Below are positions 1 to 7,461 of a stretch of 64,000 nucleotides of DNA, in pieces. Position 1 is the first letter of the stretch. Every line of letters starts with the position of its first letter. The notes beneath the pieces were generated by a model that saw only the letters and a program-made list of their open reading frames with translations, had not been told where the DNA came from and searched no databases. The stretch covers positions 3,983,501-4,047,500 of the forward strand of contig NZ_AP028679.1 in assembly GCF_037076455.1 (NCBI RefSeq), given 5' to 3'. The DNA comes from Desulfoferula mesophila (GTDB lineage: Bacteria > Desulfobacterota > Desulfarculia > Desulfarculales > Desulfarculaceae). A program made the position numbers and the translations under genes.

Positions 1-316
1 AGCAGCCGCAGTCGAAACCCACCCCGGTGATGCCGGCGTAGATCATCAGGCCGGTGAAAAAGGCCAACAGCCCCGCCGCCCACAGGGCCGCCGCCCGGGT
101 GGCCAGGCCCACCAGCAGACACAGGCCCATCACCAGCTCCAGCCAGGCCAAGAGCACGCTGGCCGAGTTGACCAGCACCAGGGGCAAGAGGTCGTAGCGG
201 GCCATGGCCGCCGCGAAGGAGGCCGGGTCCCACACCTTGTCGTGGGCCGCCCACAAATACAGCCCGGCCAAAAACAGGCGGCAGGCCAGGGAGACGAGTT
301 GGCCCAGGCCCCTCAT
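1..316 (-). CDS. DoxX/MauE-family membrane protein (3' end outside window)
   Basis: Only the first 105 codons are inside the window; the gene runs off the left edge. The visible protein begins MRGLGQLVSLACRLFLAGLY and has about three hydrophobic membrane spans. It ends at the window edge in a GFDCGC motif, the Cys-x-Cys typical of MauE/DoxX redox-associated membrane proteins. Family members sit in the inner membrane and are linked to disulfide or quinone redox chemistry; the substrate here is unknown. The ATG at 316 overlaps the TGA of the upstream rhodanese-like gene as ATGA, so the two are translationally coupled and probably work together. Confidence 0.72.
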   Translation of the reverse strand, partial: MRGLGQLVSLACRLFLAGLYLWAAHDKVWDPASFAAAMARYDLLPLVLVNSASVLLAWLELVMGLCLLVGLATRAAALWAAGLLAFFTGLMIYAGITGVGFDCGC

Positions 317-792
317 GGCCGCTTCCTCCGGTAGGTCTTCACGGGCAGGCCCGCCTTTTCACAGTCTTCCAGGCCGCCGGGCAACACGTAGACCTTGGTC
401 AGCCCCCGCTCGGCCAAAAGCTGGGCCACCTGGGCCGCGGGCCAACGGCTGAAGTAGCGGCCATAGACCACCACCGCCGGGGCCTGGCGCAGGGTGGATT
501 CCAACAGGGGCCACAACAGGGCGAACTCCTCGGGATAGAGATTGACCGCCCCGGCGGCGCGGGCCAGCTTGTAGTCGTTAGGGTCGCGGGCGTCCACCAG
601 CATTGCGCCCTCTTTTTGCAGCCCCACCGCCTGGGCCAGGCCCACGGCGCTGTACTGGGGCCGGTCCAGATAGCTGGGCGTCCAGCCGATCCCCTGGGGA
701 GTCAGCAAATTGAAGGCCAGGCCGGCCACTGCCGCGACCAGCAGCATGATCATGCAGGAAAGGAGGATGTGTGACGACTGTCCGCTGTTCAA
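313..792 (-). CDS. membrane-anchored rhodanese-like domain protein lacking the catalytic Cys
   Basis: About 159 residues. An N-terminal membrane anchor (roughly residues 13-30 from the chosen start) is followed by a rhodanese-type domain with the MLVDARDPNDY entry motif. The active-site loop reads VVVYGRYFSRWP, so the nucleophilic cysteine expected after VVVY is glycine. Sulfur transfer is therefore unlikely and a binding or scaffold role is more plausible. I chose the TTG at 792 because a purine-rich GAGAGAG lies just upstream. A TTG at 888 would add 32 basic residues, and ATG 753 is another option. The stop overlaps the start of the MauE-like gene. Confidence 0.68.
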   Translation of the reverse strand: MNSGQSSHILLSCMIMLLVAAVAGLAFNLLTPQGIGWTPSYLDRPQYSAVGLAQAVGLQKEGAMLVDARDPNDYKLARAAGAVNLYPEEFALLWPLLESTLRQAPAVVVYGRYFSRWPAAQVAQLLAERGLTKVYVLPGGLEDCEKAGLPVKTYRRKRP

Positions 793-881
793 GGACTCTC
801 TCTTTCGATTTCCGCCCTCCAGTGTAGCCTTACGCCGCCCACGCTGCAACCGCCCGCGTGTTCGGCGGAAAATTTTGCCGT

Positions 882-910
882 TTGTCAAAACGCTACAATG
901 GTGCTATCGT
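882..910 (+). promoter_or_regulatory. candidate sigma70 promoter for the SGNH lipoprotein gene
   Basis: TTGTCA at 882-887 and TATCGT at 905-910 are separated by 17 bases. Five of six and four of six positions match the consensus. The predicted transcript would have a leader of about 60 bases before the ATG at 977. Read by eye only. Confidence 0.33.
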
Positions 911-976
911 TTTCGCTTATTAAATCCTGACCTTTCACTTGTTTATCTGGCGGGTTAACCATTAGGAGGAACCGGC

Positions 977-1597
977 ATGAAGATGCGGCTGATCATCATC
1001 TTGGTTCTTGCCCTGGCCCTTGGTCTGGCCGGAGCTTGCGGCGGAGGGGGCGGCGGAGGGGGCAACACCCTCGGACCGGACGACATCATCATCATGTACG
1101 GCAACTCCATTACCCACCGCGGCCCCTGGGCGGGGCTGTTCCCCAACAACACCATCCTCAATTACGGCGTGGATGGCGACACCACCAGCGGCATGCTTTC
1201 GCGCCTGAACACGGCCTTGGCCCAAAACCCCAGGGTCATCTGCGTGATGGGCGGCATCAACGACATCATCCGTGGCGTCTCGGTATCCACGGCCTTCAAC
1301 AACCTGCGCCAGATCCTCATCCGCTCCAAGGCCGCCGGGGTGACCGTTATCATGGAATCCACCCTGCACACCGGCTCGGGGTACCCCAACTCCTTCACCA
1401 TCAACCAGAAGGTGGTTCAGCTCAACGCCCAGTTGTCCGCCATGACCATCGCCCAGGGCCAAACCTGGCTGGATCTCAACAGTTCCATGGCCAAGGACGG
1501 TTACCTCCAGATCCAGTACCTGCTCAGCGACAACCTGCACCTGAACACCGACGGCTATCAGGCTTGGGCCGCCAGGCTCAACGACGCCCTGCCCTAG
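977..1597 (+). CDS. SGNH/GDSL-family hydrolase lipoprotein
   Basis: 206 residues. A lipoprotein signal peptide ends in the lipobox LAGAC (Cys21). An unbroken run of eight glycines follows the cysteine and should act as a flexible tether. The SGNH blocks are visible: GNSIT with the presumed Ser nucleophile, GVDGDTT, GGIND (Gly/Asn oxyanion block) and a C-terminal DNLHLN carrying the His. The family contains esterases, lipases and acyl-hydrolases of lipids or glycans; the substrate cannot be read here. It is probably anchored to a membrane facing the periplasm. AGGAGG lies upstream of the ATG. The gene stands alone and is followed by a strong terminator. Confidence 0.85.
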   Translation: MKMRLIIILVLALALGLAGACGGGGGGGGNTLGPDDIIIMYGNSITHRGPWAGLFPNNTILNYGVDGDTTSGMLSRLNTALAQNPRVICVMGGINDIIRGVSVSTAFNNLRQILIRSKAAGVTVIMESTLHTGSGYPNSFTINQKVVQLNAQLSAMTIAQGQTWLDLNSSMAKDGYLQIQYLLSDNLHLNTDGYQAWAARLNDALP

Positions 1598-1620
1598 CCA
1601 ACGTCCAGACAGAAGACCAA

Positions 1621-1651
1621 CGCCCCGGCCGCGCTCGGCCGGGGCGCTTTT
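1621..1651 (+). terminator. rho-independent terminator after the SGNH gene
   Basis: A perfect 11-bp GC-rich stem (1621-1631 with 1636-1646) encloses the loop CGCT and is followed by CTTTTATTTT. It starts 23 bases after the stop codon at 1597. Confidence 0.85.
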
Positions 1652-1700
1652 ATTTTCAGGTACGCCTGGCAGGTGCTTCACCGGCACAGCCAGGTGGGGC

Positions 1701-1802
1701 TAGGCAAGGCGCCGGGCCAGCGAGACCCGCAGGCGTATTACCCATACGCCGAGGAGGCGAGCGCCGCCCGCAACGCAGCATAGCGCCGCCTGGCGCAGCC
1801 GG
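1701..1802. repeat. probable interspersed repeat unit with internal palindrome
   Basis: A non-coding block of about 100 bases fills the gap between the convergent SGNH and acyl-CoA ligase genes. It carries a perfect 7-bp hairpin (GGCGTAT 1732-1738 with ATACGCC 1744-1750) followed by GCGAGCGCCGCCCGCAACGC. From memory its composition resembles interspersed elements in deltaproteobacterial genomes that pair a central palindrome with a CGCAACGCAGC block. Only one copy is in this window, so its repeat status is an inference. Boundaries are approximate. Confidence 0.5.
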
Positions 1803-1803
1803 C

Positions 1804-3645
1804 CTAGCGCTTGTACATGGCGTCGATCATGTCTTTGTAGGTCTCGTTGATGAACTTGCGCTTGACCTTCATGGTGGGGGTGACTTCGCCGTCTTCTTCC
1901 AGGAGCTTTTTGGGCAGGATGGTGAAGCGCTTGATCTGCTCCACCCTGGCCAGGGTCTTGTTCACGTCCTCGATCTCCCGGCCGATCAGCTCCTTGACCT
2001 CCTTGGCCTGGGTCAGGCTGGCGTAGGTGGTGAAAGGTATCTTGCTGTCCTGGGCGAACTTGACCACGTTGTCTTCGTCGATGAAGATCAGGGCGCTGAC
2101 GAACTTGCGCTGATCGCCGATGACCACCGCGTCGTTGATGTAGGGGCTGAACTTGAGCTTGTTCTCGATGTACTGGGGCGCGATGTTCTTGCCGCCGCTG
2201 GTGATGATCAGGTCTTTCTTGCGGTCGGTGATGGTCAAATAGCCCCGCTCGTCCAGCTCGCCCACGTCGCCCGAGTGCAGCCAGCCGTCCTCCAGGGTCT
2301 CGGCGGTGGCCTCGGGGTTGCGAAAGTAGCCCAGGAACACGTTCTCGCCCTTGACCAGGATCTCTCCGTCCGGGGCTATCTTGACCTCCACCCCCGGCAC
2401 CGCCGGGCCCACGTTTTCGGCCTCGATGAGGTCGCCGTGGTGGATAGAGGTGGGGCCGGTGTCCTCGGTCTGGCCGTAGACCTGCCGAAGCGGCAGGCCG
2501 ATGGCGTGGTAGAACCTGAGCACGTCCGGGCTGATAGGGGCCGCGCCGCTCACCGCCAGGCGCACCCGCTCCAGGCCCAGGCGCTCCTTGAGCTTCTTGA
2601 ACACCAGCAGATGCACCAGGGCGAAGGCCAGGGCCAGGGCCGTGCCCACCCCCTGCTCGCTCAGGCGGGCCTTGGCCCGCTGGCGCCCGATCTTGAGCGC
2701 CATGCCGAAGACCAGGCGCTTGAACCAGGTGGCGTCCTTCATCTTGATGAAGATGGAACTGGAGTATTTCTCCCAGATGCGCGGCACCGCGAAGAACACG
2801 GTGGGGCTAACCTCCACCACGTTCTCGGTCACCGTGTCGGTGTTTTCGATGAAGTTGATGGTGTACATGAACCTGAGGTGCATGTAGACCGAGAACATGC
2901 GCTCGGCGATGTGGCTCAGCGGCAGGAAGGAAAGCAGCTCGTCCTCGGAGTACACCGGGATGGCCTGGGCCAGGGCCTTGGTGGTCCACAGCACGTTGTT
3001 GTGGCTGAGCATGGCCCCCTTGGGCGGGCCGGTGGTGCCGCTGGTGTAGATCAACAGGGCCAAGTCGTCGGGGCCCCGGGTGGCCAGGCGCTCTTCGAAC
3101 AGGCCGGGGTTGGCCGCGTCGTGCTCCCGGCCCAGGGCCAACAGCTCCTCGAAGTTGATGACCATGGGGTCGCTGAAGTGCCGAAGTCCCTCGGGATCGA
3201 TGACCACGATCTTGATCAGGTTGGGGCACTCGTCGCGCACCTCCAGGGCCTTGTCCAGCTGCTCCTCGTCCTCGACGATGTAGATCTTGGCCTGGGAATG
3301 GCCCAGGATGTAGCCGCACTCCTCGGCCGCGTTGGTGGTGTAGATGCCGGCGGTCACCCCCCCGGCGGCCATGGTGCCCATGTCGGCGTAGAGCCACTCG
3401 GGCCGGTTTTCCCCGATCACCGCCACGGTGTCGCCGGGCACCACCCCCAGAGCGGCCAGGCCCATGGCCGCCTGGCGGACCTTTTCGCCATAGGTGTTCC
3501 AGGAGATGTCCTGCCACAGGCCAAACTCCTTCACGCGCATGGCGATGCGCTCGCCCAACAGGTCCACCCGCTGGAACAGGAGCTGAGGGATGTTGAGGAT
3601 ACCGGCCTCGTTGCCTGCTTCCATGGTGGCGGCGGGGACGGCCAT
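1804..3645 (-). CDS. long-chain fatty-acid--CoA ligase (AMP-forming)
   Basis: 613 residues, the usual length of the FadD15-like branch of the ANL superfamily. It should activate fatty acids to acyl-AMP and then acyl-CoA in the cytoplasm or at the membrane. The P-loop motif YTSGTTGPPKG is at residues 200-210. Also present are YGQTEDTGP (A5), the GWLHSGDVGELDERGYL hinge region and the TDRKKDLIITSGGKNI block that precedes the C-terminal swing domain. It lies 21 bases downstream of pcnB on the same strand and is probably co-transcribed. Its 3' end faces the SGNH gene across the repeat block. Chain-length specificity is not readable. Confidence 0.9.
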   Translation of the reverse strand: MAVPAATMEAGNEAGILNIPQLLFQRVDLLGERIAMRVKEFGLWQDISWNTYGEKVRQAAMGLAALGVVPGDTVAVIGENRPEWLYADMGTMAAGGVTAGIYTTNAAEECGYILGHSQAKIYIVEDEEQLDKALEVRDECPNLIKIVVIDPEGLRHFSDPMVINFEELLALGREHDAANPGLFEERLATRGPDDLALLIYTSGTTGPPKGAMLSHNNVLWTTKALAQAIPVYSEDELLSFLPLSHIAERMFSVYMHLRFMYTINFIENTDTVTENVVEVSPTVFFAVPRIWEKYSSSIFIKMKDATWFKRLVFGMALKIGRQRAKARLSEQGVGTALALAFALVHLLVFKKLKERLGLERVRLAVSGAAPISPDVLRFYHAIGLPLRQVYGQTEDTGPTSIHHGDLIEAENVGPAVPGVEVKIAPDGEILVKGENVFLGYFRNPEATAETLEDGWLHSGDVGELDERGYLTITDRKKDLIITSGGKNIAPQYIENKLKFSPYINDAVVIGDQRKFVSALIFIDEDNVVKFAQDSKIPFTTYASLTQAKEVKELIGREIEDVNKTLARVEQIKRFTILPKKLLEEDGEVTPTMKVKRKFINETYKDMIDAMYKR

Positions 3646-3666
3646 GGCCCTATCTCTCTTTCGTTT

Positions 3667-4992
3667 CTAGGCGGGTGACGCTTTGGAATTGCGCGGCTTG
3701 CGCCGGCGGCGGCGACGGCGGCGCTTGGAGGCGCCCTTGCCGGGGGCCGCGCTGCCCAGGCTCTCCAGATTCCAACCCAAGAAGGCGGCCAGCTCGCAAG
3801 CCGTGGCGTAATAGCCCCTGGCCGTGACTTTCTTGGGCATCGTCTGGCCGGGAGAAGCCAACTTCACGAAACCCATGAGCCCGGATATCTGGCAGGCGCG
3901 CTCCAGGATTCTCTTGGCAAAGGCCACCGGTTCGGTCAGGGAGGGCAGGGCGTCGCGCACCCAGAGGGCCCATTGGCCGCGCCCCTGGCGGCCGGGAGGG
4001 AAGTCCTGCTCCGCGGCCAGCTCTTCCAAAGCCGGCCAGAACAGCAGGCACAGCACCACGGCCTCTTCCACGTCCTTGCCCTGGGCCAGGGCCCGGTCCA
4101 CCTGGGCCAGCAATTCCACCGCCCGCGCCCTCTGGGGGCTGTCCGGAGCGCCGTAATAGGGCTCCAGGGTGGACAGCAGGCTGTAGAGCACCCCGGTCTC
4201 GTGGGCCAGTTCCACCCAGGCGGCGGCGGCCCCGCCCTTGAGATCGCGCATCAGCTCGTCGCGCACCCGGCTGGTGGGGCACAGACACAATTCGCCGCGG
4301 TGGTTCTGCACCGCTTCCAGGGTGTCGGGAGTGAGGCTGAAACCGGTGCGGGCCGCGTGGCGCACCGCCCGGAGCACCCGTACCGGGTCGCGGTGGAAGC
4401 GCACGTCGGCGTTGCCCACCGCCCGGATGCGCCCGGCCTTGAGGTCGGCCAGGCCGTCCACGTAGTCCACCACGCTGTAGTCGGCGATGTTATAAAACAG
4501 GGCGTTTATGGTCAGGTCCCGGCGCAGAGCGTCTTCGGCCGGAGTGCCGAATTCATTGTTTTCACTGAGCACTTCGTCTTCGTCATCCTCGGAGGGACGG
4601 CGGAAGGTGCTTACCTCGATTATCTTGCCCCCCCGGAAAAACACCTGGATCAGCCGGAAACGCTTGCCGATGATGCGGCTGTTTCTAAACAGCTTGCGCA
4701 CCTCGGAGGGCCGGGCGTCGGTGGCCACGTCAAAGTCCTTGGGCTTGCGCCCCAAGAGCACGTCGCGCACCCCGCCGCCCACCAAATAGGCCAGATAGCC
4801 GTGGGAACGCAGGCGATAGAGTACCTTCAAGGCATCGTTGTCGATGTCCTTGCGGCTGATGGTGTGCTCCGCCCGGGGAATGATAGTGGGCTGAAGCGTA
4901 GCTTTATCAGAGGCTTGAACGGCGGATGAACTCACTGGCGCTTCCGGCTGGGGGTGCCTCGATCCACAATTTGGGTTATCATCATATAGCAC
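3667..4992 (-). CDS. pcnB: poly(A) polymerase I (PcnB family nucleotidyltransferase)
   Basis: About 441 residues from the chosen start. It has the class II nucleotidyltransferase signature VGGGVRDLLLG-type (here GGGVRDVLLG) and the DFD metal ligands in KPKDFDVAT. The RRDLTINALFYN motif follows, and the protein ends in a tail with eight consecutive arginines, typical of PcnB rather than of CCA-adding enzymes. PcnB adds 3' poly(A) to RNAs and promotes their decay. No ATG exists near the N-terminus. I chose GTG 4992 because reading further upstream runs into the divergent monophosphatase gene, while the conserved IIPR...ISRKDI block must be retained. Start confidence is low; identity is high. 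Confidence 0.85.
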   Translation of the reverse strand: MLYDDNPNCGSRHPQPEAPVSSSAVQASDKATLQPTIIPRAEHTISRKDIDNDALKVLYRLRSHGYLAYLVGGGVRDVLLGRKPKDFDVATDARPSEVRKLFRNSRIIGKRFRLIQVFFRGGKIIEVSTFRRPSEDDEDEVLSENNEFGTPAEDALRRDLTINALFYNIADYSVVDYVDGLADLKAGRIRAVGNADVRFHRDPVRVLRAVRHAARTGFSLTPDTLEAVQNHRGELCLCPTSRVRDELMRDLKGGAAAAWVELAHETGVLYSLLSTLEPYYGAPDSPQRARAVELLAQVDRALAQGKDVEEAVVLCLLFWPALEELAAEQDFPPGRQGRGQWALWVRDALPSLTEPVAFAKRILERACQISGLMGFVKLASPGQTMPKKVTARGYYATACELAAFLGWNLESLGSAAPGKGASKRRRRRRRRKPRNSKASPA

Positions 4993-5052
4993 CCTTGCGG
5001 TAAAAATAAAGAGGTAATTCGCGATCTTCGCCCTCTGGAAAGGATTTTGCCA

Positions 5053-5859
5053 TTGCCGACCACTTCCGAGTACCTCCAAGGCGCCCGCGCCGCGGCCCAG
5101 GCAGGGGCCCGCGTGCTGCGTCAGCGCTGGGGCCAGCATCTTCAGGTGCACGACAAACAGCGCTTCGACTTCGTGACCGACGCTGATTTAGCCAGCGAAA
5201 AAGCGGTGTTGGAAACCATCAACCGCCTTTTCCCCGGTCAGGCGGTGCTTTCCGAGGAAACCCCGGCCGACCTGGCCCAGGCCCAGGCCATGCAAGGACC
5301 CCTGTGGGTGGTGGACCCTCTGGACGGAACCACCAACTACATCCACGGGTTCCCCCACGTGGCGGTCAGTGTGGCCCTCTTGGAAGGCGGCGTGCCCCTG
5401 GCGGGGGTGGTGCTGGACGTGACCAAGGACGAGGAGTTCGCGGCCAGCCGGGGCGGGGGAGCCTGGCTGGGCGAACGCCGCCTGACGGTGGCCGACATGC
5501 CCGCTCCGGAAAAGGCCCTGCTGCTCACCGGCTTCCCCTTCCGCCACAAGCAGTGGCTGGACCCTTACATGGAGCTGTTCCGCGACGTGTTCCTGGAGAG
5601 CGCCGGGGCCCGGCGGGCCGGTTCGGCTGCGCTGGATCTGGCCTACGTGGCCGCCGGGCGGGGCCAGGGCTTCTGGGAGCTGGGGCTCAAACCCTGGGAC
5701 ATGGCTGCGGGCATCCTGTTGGCGGAGGAGGCCGGGGGGGTGGTCAGCGACTTCCACGGCACAGACCAGGCTCTGTGGCGCGGCGACATCGTGGCCGCCT
5801 GCCCCGGCCTGCACGGCTGGCTGCAGGGGCTGTGCGCCCGGCGTTTTCCCGAGTTTTAG
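5053..5859 (+). CDS. inositol monophosphatase family protein (SuhB-like)
   Basis: 268 residues, normal for the family of Mg2+-dependent, Li+-sensitive sugar or inositol monophosphatases. The metal-site motifs are present: LSEE near residues 70-75, WVVDPLDGTTNYIHG and the C-terminal LKPWDMAAG with the conserved Asp. Bacterial relatives hydrolyse inositol-1-phosphate or related phosphates, and SuhB also acts in rRNA antitermination. TTG 5053 is favoured because GGAAAGGA ends 8 bases upstream; the in-frame TTG at 5047 is too close to it. The gene is divergent from pcnB, with about 60 bases between the starts. Confidence 0.88.
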   Translation: MPTTSEYLQGARAAAQAGARVLRQRWGQHLQVHDKQRFDFVTDADLASEKAVLETINRLFPGQAVLSEETPADLAQAQAMQGPLWVVDPLDGTTNYIHGFPHVAVSVALLEGGVPLAGVVLDVTKDEEFAASRGGGAWLGERRLTVADMPAPEKALLLTGFPFRHKQWLDPYMELFRDVFLESAGARRAGSAALDLAYVAAGRGQGFWELGLKPWDMAAGILLAEEAGGVVSDFHGTDQALWRGDIVAACPGLHGWLQGLCARRFPEF

Positions 5860-5871
5860 CGGGGATGGAAA

Positions 5872-6090
5872 CTAGCCGCTGCCGCCCCAGATGTCTTCCC
5901 AACCGGGGGCACAGAGGTCCAACTCTTCGATTTTTTTGTCTTCCTTGGTCTTTTTGTAGATACAAAAATCGCAGGTAAAGTTGGGCCACATGTTGGCGGC
6001 GGCAATATCCAGGCAAAACACGTAATGGGGGCACTCGAAGTTGCGATCCCCCACGTGGTTTCGTGGATTTGCGTCATCTGGCAGGTACAA
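5872..6090 (-). CDS. small cysteine-rich protein of unknown function
   Basis: About 72 residues from a TTG at 6090, which is preceded by GGAGTGAG. It contains ECPHYVFC, then CDFC, then a lone Cys near the C-terminus (LDLCAPGW). This is a CxxxxxC...CxxC arrangement that could bind a metal or a cluster. I recall similar short CPHY...C...C proteins being common in Desulfobacterota, without a known role. It is transcribed away from dinB, and the two start regions are about 80 bases apart. A longer reading frame starts inside dinB and is less likely. Confidence 0.55.
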   Translation of the reverse strand: MYLPDDANPRNHVGDRNFECPHYVFCLDIAAANMWPNFTCDFCIYKKTKEDKKIEELDLCAPGWEDIWGGSG

Positions 6091-6127
6091 AATAGGCTCA
6101 CTCCGGAAAGGGAATTTCCACTTTACG

Positions 6128-6147
6128 GCTAGCTGGGCGAAGCTAGC
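6128..6147. promoter_or_regulatory. inverted repeat ahead of dinB (operator candidate)
   Basis: A perfect 7-bp inverted repeat, GCTAGCT (6128-6134) and AGCTAGC (6141-6147), has a 6-base spacer. It lies 24 bases before the preferred dinB start and inside the dinB / small-protein divergent region. It does not match the E. coli SOS box. It could be a lineage-specific LexA site or another operator. Confidence 0.35.
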
Positions 6148-6171
6148 ATGTTTTGGCACTGGAGGCAAGTC

Positions 6172-7389
6172 TTGCGGGGCGATGGCAGCCAAGTTTTGGC
6201 CCACGTGGACATGGACGCCTTTTACGCGTCGGTGGAGCGCCTGGACCGGCCCCAGTTGGCCGGGGCGCCCATCATCGTGGGCGGGGGCAAACGGGGAGTG
6301 GTCTCCGCCGCCTCCTACGAGGCCCGCCGCTTCGGGGTGCGCTCGGCCATGCCCATGTTCGAGGCCCGCTCCCGCTGCCCCCAGGGGGTGTTCCTGCCGG
6401 TGCGCATGGAGCGCTACCAGCAGGTGAGCCGCCGGGTCATGGAGGTGCTGGCCGGCTTCACGCCCCTGTTGGAGCCGGTGAGCGTGGACGAAGCCTACCT
6501 GGACCTGACCGGCACCGAGCGCCTGTGGGGCCCGCCCCCGGCGGCGGGCCGGGCCATAAAGGAGGCCATGCGCCGAACCGTCGGGCTAACCTGCTCGGTG
6601 GGCATCGCGCCGGTGCGCTTTTTGGCCAAGATCGCCAGCGACCGGGACAAGCCCGACGGCCTCACCGTGGTGGAGGACCTGGAGACCTTTTTGGCCACCG
6701 TGAGCCTCAAGGAGGTGCCGGGGGTGGGGGCCAGGGCCCGGGAGCGCCTGGGCCAGATGGGCCTGGGCCGCCTGGTGGAGCTAAGGGAACTGGGCCCCGA
6801 GCGCCTGGAGCGGATCATGGGGGTGTTCGGCCGCCGCCTGTGGGAGCTGTCCTGGGGCCGCGACCCCAGCGGGGTGAGCCCCGAGCGCGAGGTCAAGAGC
6901 GTGAGCAACGAGACCACCCTGGAGGCCGACACCGGCGACCGGGAGGAGTTGGAGGCCCGCTTGCTGGGCCTGAGCCAGAAGGTGGCCCGCCGTCTCAGGG
7001 CCAAGGGGCTTTGCGGACGCACCGTGACCCTCAAGCTCAAGCACCGCGACCACCGGCTGGTGACCCGCTCCGCCACCCTGGCCCGGCCCACCGACGCCGC
7101 CGGGGAAATCTACGCGGCGGCCCGGGAGCTCCTGGCCGCCTACGGCGCGCCCGGCCCCTTCCGCCTGATCGGGGTGGGTCTTAGCCACCTGGGCGCGGCC
7201 GGCCAAGGACAGGCCGAGCTGTTCGGCGCCGCCAAGGCGGGGCGCAACCGGGCCCTGGACCGGGCCGAAGACGCCATCGTGGCCCGCTTCGGGGAAAAGG
7301 CCATCACCAGGGGCGCTCAAATAGCGCCTCCTCTGGCCGGCCTGGACCAAGACGCCCCCAAGGGGCATAATAAGAAGGAACCCAAATAG
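6172..7389 (+). CDS. dinB: DNA polymerase IV (Y-family translesion polymerase)
   Basis: 405 residues. The protein starts with the Y-family palm motif VLAHVDMDAFYASVE (catalytic Asp). VDEAYLDLT carries the second catalytic Asp/Glu pair, followed by the CSVGIAPVRFLAKIASD block and a helix-hairpin-helix (VPGVGAR) thumb. The little-finger domain occupies the C-terminal third. It performs error-prone bypass of DNA lesions. I chose TTG 6172 because GGAGG lies 6 bases upstream, and because family members start a few residues before the HVDMDAF block. An in-frame ATG at 6148 would add eight residues. No beta-clamp motif at the extreme C-terminus stands out by eye. Confidence 0.92.
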   Translation: MRGDGSQVLAHVDMDAFYASVERLDRPQLAGAPIIVGGGKRGVVSAASYEARRFGVRSAMPMFEARSRCPQGVFLPVRMERYQQVSRRVMEVLAGFTPLLEPVSVDEAYLDLTGTERLWGPPPAAGRAIKEAMRRTVGLTCSVGIAPVRFLAKIASDRDKPDGLTVVEDLETFLATVSLKEVPGVGARARERLGQMGLGRLVELRELGPERLERIMGVFGRRLWELSWGRDPSGVSPEREVKSVSNETTLEADTGDREELEARLLGLSQKVARRLRAKGLCGRTVTLKLKHRDHRLVTRSATLARPTDAAGEIYAAARELLAAYGAPGPFRLIGVGLSHLGAAGQGQAELFGAAKAGRNRALDRAEDAIVARFGEKAITRGAQIAPPLAGLDQDAPKGHNKKEPK

Positions 7390-7461
7390 CCAATCGCCTG
7401 CCCGAGTTCTACCGCTCCGGCGGGAAAAAATTGTTACGCCGCTCCAAGGAGACGCCCGTTT

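Noticed and set aside
1036-3678. 880-codon open frame on the plus strand over the acyl-CoA ligase
   Set aside because: It lies opposite a well-matched ligase gene and has proline/histidine/glycine-rich composition typical of antisense frames in GC-rich DNA.
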